This document shows, piece after piece, positions 16,842 to 20,921 of a DNA stretch of 20,921 nt. Source of the DNA: an uncultured Phycisphaerales bacterium (GTDB taxonomy: Bacteria > Planctomycetota > Phycisphaerae > Sedimentisphaerales > Anaerobacaceae); NCBI GenBank assembly GCA_937927975.1, contig CALEZT010000078.1:1-20921 (forward strand), given 5' to 3'. The notes below the pieces were generated by a model that was not told where the DNA came from, ran no database searches, and worked only from the letters and a program-made list of their open reading frames with translations. The position numbers were made by a program, and so were the translations under genes. Every line of letters begins with the position of its first letter. Within the stretch, counting starts at the first letter, position 1.

Positions 16842-17777
16842 TCACACCTCGAAGCTGTCGCAGGCGCGGTAGGCGTCGATCATGGCTCGCTCGCCTTCTT
16901 TGCCCCGCTTGCTCTTGCCGTGCTCCATGCACAGCACGCCCTGATAGCCCTTGCGGTAGAGGTGCCGGAAGATGTTCTTGTAGTTGATCTCGCCGGTGCC
17001 GGGCTCGTTGCGGCCGGGGTTGTCGCCCAGGTGGAAGGCGCCGATCTCGCTCCAGGCCTTGTCGATGTTGGGGATCAGATTGCCTTCGGTGATCTGCTGA
17101 TGGTACAGGTCGTTGACGATCTTGCACGAGGGGCTGTTGACCGCGCGGCAGACCAGGTAGGCCTGCGGGATCTTCTGGAGGAACAGGCCCGGGTGGTTGG
17201 CCCACCAGTTCAGCGGCTCCAGCACGATGACGACGCCCGCGGGCTCGGCGATCTCGACGCAGCGACGCACGTTGTCGATCAGGTTGGCCGTCTGGTAGTC
17301 GATCTCCATCCGCTGGCTGATGCAGCCGGGGGCGATCAGGGCATACTTGGCCCCCGTCCGCTTGGACACCTCGACTGCGTTCTTCATCGTGTTGACGATC
17401 TGATCCTGGAACTCCTTGTCCTGGGTGACGAACGTCGGCTTGCCGAACTCCGCGTACATGACGAACGGCCCGAAGGTCATGCCGAGCCGGTCCATCTCCT
17501 TGGCGATCTTCTCCTGCAGTTCCGGCGGCTTGCCCGGCAGGCCGTTGTCGAACATCGCGGAAAAGCCCTCGTCGGCCATGAACTTGATCTGATCGATGGG
17601 ATCATTGCCCGCGTGGGCCCCGAAAGTACCGAGGCTCGGCGCGTACTTGAGCTTGAATTTCCTCGACGACTCCGCAGCCGAGACGGTCGTCGTCGCGACG
17701 CTCGTCGCGAGAGTCGCTGCTGCTGCGCTGGCGATGAAGCCGCGGCGGGAGACCTGCGTGTTCTGGTTGTTCTGCAT
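16842..17777 (-). CDS. Tat-exported hydroxypyruvate-isomerase-like TIM-barrel protein
   Basis: The product has 311 residues. Start 17777 was chosen because AGGAG lies 8 bases upstream and a twin-arginine signal follows (VSRRGFIASAAAATLA, residues 9-24; cut near VSAAE); a longer frame from 17822 would push the signal inward. The mature part is a xylose-isomerase-like TIM barrel closest in pattern to Hyi, which interconverts hydroxypyruvate and tartronate semialdehyde. Landmarks are E187 (VLEPLNWW), D223 and H226 (VNDLYHQQ), GRNEPGTGEINY (255-266) and E285 (CMEHG). H249 stands where Hyi usually has a glutamine metal ligand, so the substrate may differ, perhaps a sugar. It lies 153 bases after the Gfo/Idh/MocA gene on the same strand, a frequent pairing in Planctomycetota. 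Confidence 0.9.
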   Translation of the reverse strand: MQNNQNTQVSRRGFIASAAAATLATSVATTTVSAAESSRKFKLKYAPSLGTFGAHAGNDPIDQIKFMADEGFSAMFDNGLPGKPPELQEKIAKEMDRLGMTFGPFVMYAEFGKPTFVTQDKEFQDQIVNTMKNAVEVSKRTGAKYALIAPGCISQRMEIDYQTANLIDNVRRCVEIAEPAGVVIVLEPLNWWANHPGLFLQKIPQAYLVCRAVNSPSCKIVNDLYHQQITEGNLIPNIDKAWSEIGAFHLGDNPGRNEPGTGEINYKNIFRHLYRKGYQGVLCMEHGKSKRGKEGERAMIDAYRACDSFEV

Positions 17778-17864
17778 GGGAAATGCTCCTGTCACTGGAT
17801 TGGTGCTGATCCGCTCCTCCACAAGCCTCTACGCGAGTTGTGGTCTGTTTCCCCCCTGACAAGA

Positions 17865-17897
17865 CGGCTCGGCGCACGCGAGGGGTGCGCCGAGCCG
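17865..17897. promoter_or_regulatory. Perfect 13-bp GC hairpin between two - strand genes
   Basis: CGGCTCGGCGCAC (17865-17877) pairs with GTGCGCCGAGCCG (17885-17897) around a 7-base loop. Read leftward it is followed by TCTTGTC, only a poor T tract, so it may be a leaky terminator or an RNA-stability element setting the ratio of the upstream dehydrogenase to the downstream isomerase. Confidence 0.6.
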
Positions 17898-17930
17898 CGA
17901 AACCTGCGACCGGCTGATTGCCGGGTGACG

Positions 17931-19103
17931 TTACTGTTTCATGGGCGTCCACTTCTGATCGCTCTTGGAGCTGGCGACGACCGTCTCGATGAAGAGCATG
18001 CCGCGGACGCCTTCATTGACGCTCGGGAAATCGATGGCCAGTTCACTGGGCTTCTCGCCGGCGATGGCGCACTTGACCGTCTCCGCGAAGTTCATGTAGT
18101 TGTTGGCGAAGGCTTCGAGGAAGGCTTCCGGGTGGCCCGAGGGGATGCGGCTGCCGCGTGCGGCCGCTGCGCTGTAGGCTCCGACGTAGCCGTTGCCTCT
18201 CTTCCAGACCTGTTCCGGCTTGTCGTTCTCGCGGGTGTACAGGTAATTCGGGTGCTCCTGGTGCCATTCGAGGCTGGCCTTCTCGCCGTGGACCCAGATC
18301 GCGAGGTTGTTTTCTTCGCCGATCGAGATCTGGCTGGCGTGCAGGACGCCCTTGGCGCCGTTGTCGAACTTCAGCAGGCAGTTGCAGTCGTCGTCCACCG
18401 GGCGTCCGGCGACGAAGGTCGTCAGTTCAGCGCAGATGTGCGTGATCTTGAGGCCCGAGATGTACTCGGCCAGATTCGCGGCGTGGGTGCCGATGTCGCC
18501 GACGCAGCCGCCGATGCCGGTCTGCTTGGGATCGGTCCGCCAGCTCGCCTGCAATTGCCCGGTCTTCTCCAACGCGGTCGCCAGCCAGCCCTGCGGGTAC
18601 TGGACGACGATCTTGCGGATCTTGCCCAGGTCGCCCTTCTTGACCATGTCTTTGGCGAGCTTGGCCATGGGGTAGCCGGTGTAGTTGTGCATCAGGCCGA
18701 AGACCACCTTCTTCTCCTGCACGAGCTTCTGGAGTTCCTTGGCTTCGTCGGAGGTCAGGGTCATGGGCTTCTCGCACATCACGTGGAACCCGGCCTTGAG
18801 GAAGTCGCGGGCGATGGGGAAGTGCCAATTGTTCGGCGTGGTCACGGCTACGAAGTCGATCCGCTTGTCCGCTGGCAGCGCCAACTCGGCCTGGATCATG
18901 TCCTGGTACGTGTTGTACACGCGTTTGGGGTCCAGGGCCAGGTGCTTGCCCATGTCCTGCGATTTCTTGGGATCGATATCGAACGCGCCGGCCACAAGCT
19001 CGATCTCCCCATCCAGGCGGGAGGCCTTGCGGTGGACCTCGCCGATGAACGCGCCGGGACCTCCGCCAATCAAACCCATTCTCAACTTTCGGTCGAGTTT
19101 CAT
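17931..19103 (-). CDS. Gfo/Idh/MocA-family NAD(P)-dependent oxidoreductase
   Basis: The product has 390 residues, normal for the family. Start 19103 was chosen because AAGGAG lies 6 bases upstream and the Rossmann fold then begins at once; the frame is open to 19205 but without support. The dinucleotide-binding motif is GLIGGGPGAFIG (10-21), followed by AVTTPNNWH, the conserved E111-K112-P113 (CEKPM) and the catalytic region GDIGTHAANLAEY with D203 and H207. Family members oxidise or reduce sugars, inositols and related compounds; the substrate here is not readable. It has no export signal, whereas the next gene's product is Tat-exported, so the two may act in different compartments. It is first in a two-gene leftward unit, divergent from the gene at 19354. 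Confidence 0.93.
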   Translation of the reverse strand: MKLDRKLRMGLIGGGPGAFIGEVHRKASRLDGEIELVAGAFDIDPKKSQDMGKHLALDPKRVYNTYQDMIQAELALPADKRIDFVAVTTPNNWHFPIARDFLKAGFHVMCEKPMTLTSDEAKELQKLVQEKKVVFGLMHNYTGYPMAKLAKDMVKKGDLGKIRKIVVQYPQGWLATALEKTGQLQASWRTDPKQTGIGGCVGDIGTHAANLAEYISGLKITHICAELTTFVAGRPVDDDCNCLLKFDNGAKGVLHASQISIGEENNLAIWVHGEKASLEWHQEHPNYLYTRENDKPEQVWKRGNGYVGAYSAAAARGSRIPSGHPEAFLEAFANNYMNFAETVKCAIAGEKPSELAIDFPSVNEGVRGMLFIETVVASSKSDQKWTPMKQ

Positions 19104-19269
19104 ACTTTCTCCTTTCCAATTCCTGCTGTGGACGACGTCGCAATCGTGACGCTTTTCACGGGACTTTCGTGCGCGAACCACGCCGCCTCGCGCACGCAAG
19201 ACCATGGGCGATTATAGGCGTTCGGGGCGGCAACGCAACCCCCCAGACCGGCTTTTGTCAGGGGCATGG

Positions 19270-19298
19270 TTGACAATGTCCAGGCCAGACCTTACCTT
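19270..19298 (+). promoter_or_regulatory. Promoter of the enolase-superfamily gene
   Basis: A perfect TTGACA (19270-19275), a 17-bp spacer and TACCTT (19293-19298, 3 of 6). It sits in the 250-bp divergent gap, about 55 bases before ATG 19354. No clear leftward promoter for the oxidoreductase was found. Confidence 0.45.
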
Positions 19299-19353
19299 CC
19301 TGTGCACGGGTCCCGCCGGGCAGGCGGAGCCTTTCGGGCCATGGTGAGGTGGT

Positions 19354-20754
19354 ATGAAGAGCAGGATTCGTCCGACAGCCGTTGATCTGTATTTCCTACC
19401 CGTCCAGACACGGGTCCCGCTGAAGTTCGGTCCCGAGACGCTCACCTCGGTGATCTGCGCTCGCGTGGCGATGACCGTGACGGACGAGCGGGGCAAGCGC
19501 GCCCAAGGCTGGGGCGAGACCCCCTTGAGTGTGCAGTGGACCTGGCCGAGCGGCTTGAGCTACCAGGACCGCTGCGACGCGATGCAGGCCTTCTGCCGGA
19601 GGCTGGGCCAGGCGTGGATCGGCCTGGTCGACGAAGGCCATCCCATTGAATTGGGCCATCGGTTCAACGAGTCCGTGCTGCCGAGTCTCTTGGCCCAGGC
19701 CAACGCCGAGCGGGGGGCGGATGCTGAGCGGATGCCCTGGCTGGCGGCTCTGGTCTGTTCCTCCGCTTTCGACATCGCTCTGCACGACGCCTATGGACAG
19801 CTTCTGGGGTCGCCGGTGTACTCGACTTATGGCCCCGAGTTCCTGAGCGCGGATCTGTCCCATTTCCTGGAACCGGCGCCAGGGGCCGCGGTTTCCTTTG
19901 CAGGCAAGTATCCTGCGGATTACCTCCAGTCGCCGCCTTCGCGGTTGCCCGCCTGGCACCTGGTGGGAGGCAAGGACCTGCTCGATGCTTCGGAATTGGC
20001 GGGCGACGAGCCGAAGGATGGCTACCCCGTTCTCCTGCGAGACTGGATCGATCGCGACGAACTCACCTGCCTGAAGGTCAAGCTGCGGGGCAACGATGCC
20101 TCGTGGGACTACGATCGCCTCGTGAACGTGGGTCGCATCGCGATCGAGAAGGATGTCCTGTGGCTGACCACGGACTTCAACTGCACGGTCACCGACCCGG
20201 CCTACGTCAACGAGATCCTGAACCGGCTGATGGCGGAACATCCTCGCATCTATCAGATGATCCTGTACGTGGAGCAGCCGTTCCCGTACGACCTGGAGGC
20301 CAACCAGATCGACGTGCACAGCGTCTCGGCCCGAAAGCCGCTGTTCATGGATGAAAGCGCCCACGACTGGAAACTGATCCGCCTGGGACGCCAACTCGGC
20401 TGGACGGGCGTCGCACTCAAGACCTGCAAGACCCAGACCGGGGCCTTGCTGAGCCTGTGCTGGGCCAAAGCCCACGGCATGACGCTCATGGTCCAGGATC
20501 TGACCAATCCCATGCTGGCCCAGGTCCCGCACGTGCTCCTGGCGGCGCACGCGGGAACGATCATGGGGGTGGAAACCAACGCGATGCAGTTCTACCCCGC
20601 GGCGTCTGTGCCTGAGGAGGCCGTGCATCCGGGACTGTACCGGCGGCGAGCAGGGCAGGTGGATCTATCCAGCATTCGTGGTCCGGGTTTCGGCTACCGC
20701 CTGAACGAAATCGAACGGCGATTGCCTGAGAAATCAGCCTGCTTTTCGAAATGA
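19354..20754 (+). CDS. Enolase-superfamily (mandelate racemase/muconate lactonizing enzyme-type) protein
   Basis: The product has 466 residues, longer than the usual 350-400. ATG 19354 follows GTGAGGTGG (19344-19352). These enzymes remove a proton next to a carboxylate, with Mg2+, to dehydrate, racemise or cycloisomerise acids, often sugar acids. The N-terminal capping domain spans about 8-150 and the barrel about 160-420. Lysines K241/K243 (CLKVKLRG) fit the KxK base. Metal ligands are likely D274 (TTDFN), E307 (VEQPF) and D333/E334 (FMDES), and K356 (ALKTCKT) is on the opposite side. Extra length lies mainly in a poorly conserved stretch (about 168-235) before the KxK strand. The exact substrate is unknown. 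Next to a dehydrogenase and an isomerase-like protein, sugar-acid breakdown is a reasonable inference. No signal peptide is seen. Confidence 0.88.
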   Translation: MKSRIRPTAVDLYFLPVQTRVPLKFGPETLTSVICARVAMTVTDERGKRAQGWGETPLSVQWTWPSGLSYQDRCDAMQAFCRRLGQAWIGLVDEGHPIELGHRFNESVLPSLLAQANAERGADAERMPWLAALVCSSAFDIALHDAYGQLLGSPVYSTYGPEFLSADLSHFLEPAPGAAVSFAGKYPADYLQSPPSRLPAWHLVGGKDLLDASELAGDEPKDGYPVLLRDWIDRDELTCLKVKLRGNDASWDYDRLVNVGRIAIEKDVLWLTTDFNCTVTDPAYVNEILNRLMAEHPRIYQMILYVEQPFPYDLEANQIDVHSVSARKPLFMDESAHDWKLIRLGRQLGWTGVALKTCKTQTGALLSLCWAKAHGMTLMVQDLTNPMLAQVPHVLLAAHAGTIMGVETNAMQFYPAASVPEEAVHPGLYRRRAGQVDLSSIRGPGFGYRLNEIERRLPEKSACFSK

Positions 20755-20772
20755 GTGATCTGAACGCAGAAT

Positions 20773-20862
20773 TGTCATGCTGAACGAAGTGAAGCATCTG
20801 GCCCGGGAACACGAGTCTTCTCTCGTTCGAGGCCCAGATCCTTCGCTTCGCTCGGGATGACA
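20773..20862. repeat. Dispersed inverted-repeat element, copy 2
   Basis: The 90-bp element has a left arm TGTCATGCTGAACGAAGTG ending GCATCTGG and a right arm starting CCCAGATCC and ending CGGGATGACA. Arms match copy 1 (16704-16805), while the central segment differs. It lies 18 bases after the stop of the gene at 19354 and 42 bases before the next start, so it could act as a 3' hairpin. Confidence 0.85.
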
Positions 20863-20904
20863 GATCGGATGCCTGACAGCACGACGAATTTAGGAGTGAC
20901 GAGA

Positions 20905-20921
20905 ATGGCCAAGCTGAGCGC
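20905..20921 (+). CDS. Start of a further gene, cut by the window edge
   Basis: ATG 20905 is preceded by AGGAG (20892-20896) at 8 bases. Only the first codons (MAKLS) are visible before the window ends, so the product cannot be named. It is likely genuine because of the ribosome site and its place after the repeat. Confidence 0.5.

Noticed and set aside
16839..19217. 792-codon open frame on the + strand
   Set aside because: It is antisense to two clearly recognisable genes with ribosome sites, and shows no family pattern of its own.

Overview
The window is about 21 kb of GC-rich chromosomal DNA. It has the flavour of a free-living, sugar-degrading Planctomycetota, most likely the Phycisphaerae side. 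That is inference from gene content: a DUF1080 (3-keto-disaccharide hydrolase type) protein, a Tat-exported hydroxypyruvate-isomerase-like TIM barrel beside a Gfo/Idh/MocA oxidoreductase, an enolase-superfamily enzyme and a secretin. No rRNA, tRNA, CRISPR array, transposase or phage gene was seen.

Layout. (1) 1-493: a terminator-like hairpin from the preceding unit, then a promoter and a long structured leader. (2) 494-6850: a three-gene + strand block coding for a secreted beta-rich protein of unknown family, a 1302-residue secretin carrying eight N-terminal Ig-like/carboxypeptidase-regulatory-like repeats and a Thr/Pro/Gly spacer, and a small lipoprotein. This looks like a dedicated envelope or secretion module and is the best candidate for an undescribed system. 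(3) 7255-10474: ligA and ribD, separated by one base. (4) 10563-10982: a 128-nt candidate small RNA gene with its own promoter and terminator, then a 54-codon gene with its own promoter. (5) 11090-12481: a secreted DUF1080-PHP fusion, ending at a 66-bp symmetric palindrome built from GTCCTAT-like units that separates it from the convergent M24 peptidase gene (12579-13676, - strand). (6) 13721-13925: a second, about 170-nt candidate small RNA gene with promoter and terminator. (7) 14011-15204: a rhomboid protease with a cytoplasmic TPR-like tail. (8) 15353-16588: a secreted double-SH3 protein, closed by a strong terminator. (9) 16842-19103 (- strand): a Gfo/Idh/MocA oxidoreductase followed by a Tat-exported isomerase-like TIM barrel. 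(10) 19354-20754: a mandelate racemase/muconate lactonizing enzyme-type protein, divergent from the previous pair. (11) The first codons of another gene at the right edge.

Two copies of a dispersed inverted-repeat element (TGTCATCCTGA...arms) lie at 16704-16805 and 20773-20862. Housekeeping genes (ligA, ribD, M24 peptidase) are interleaved with envelope and carbohydrate genes. The promoters marked are sigma-70-like matches found by eye, most with 17-bp spacing. Start codons were chosen from Shine-Dalgarno matches and signal peptides, so several genes are shorter than the longest possible reading frame.
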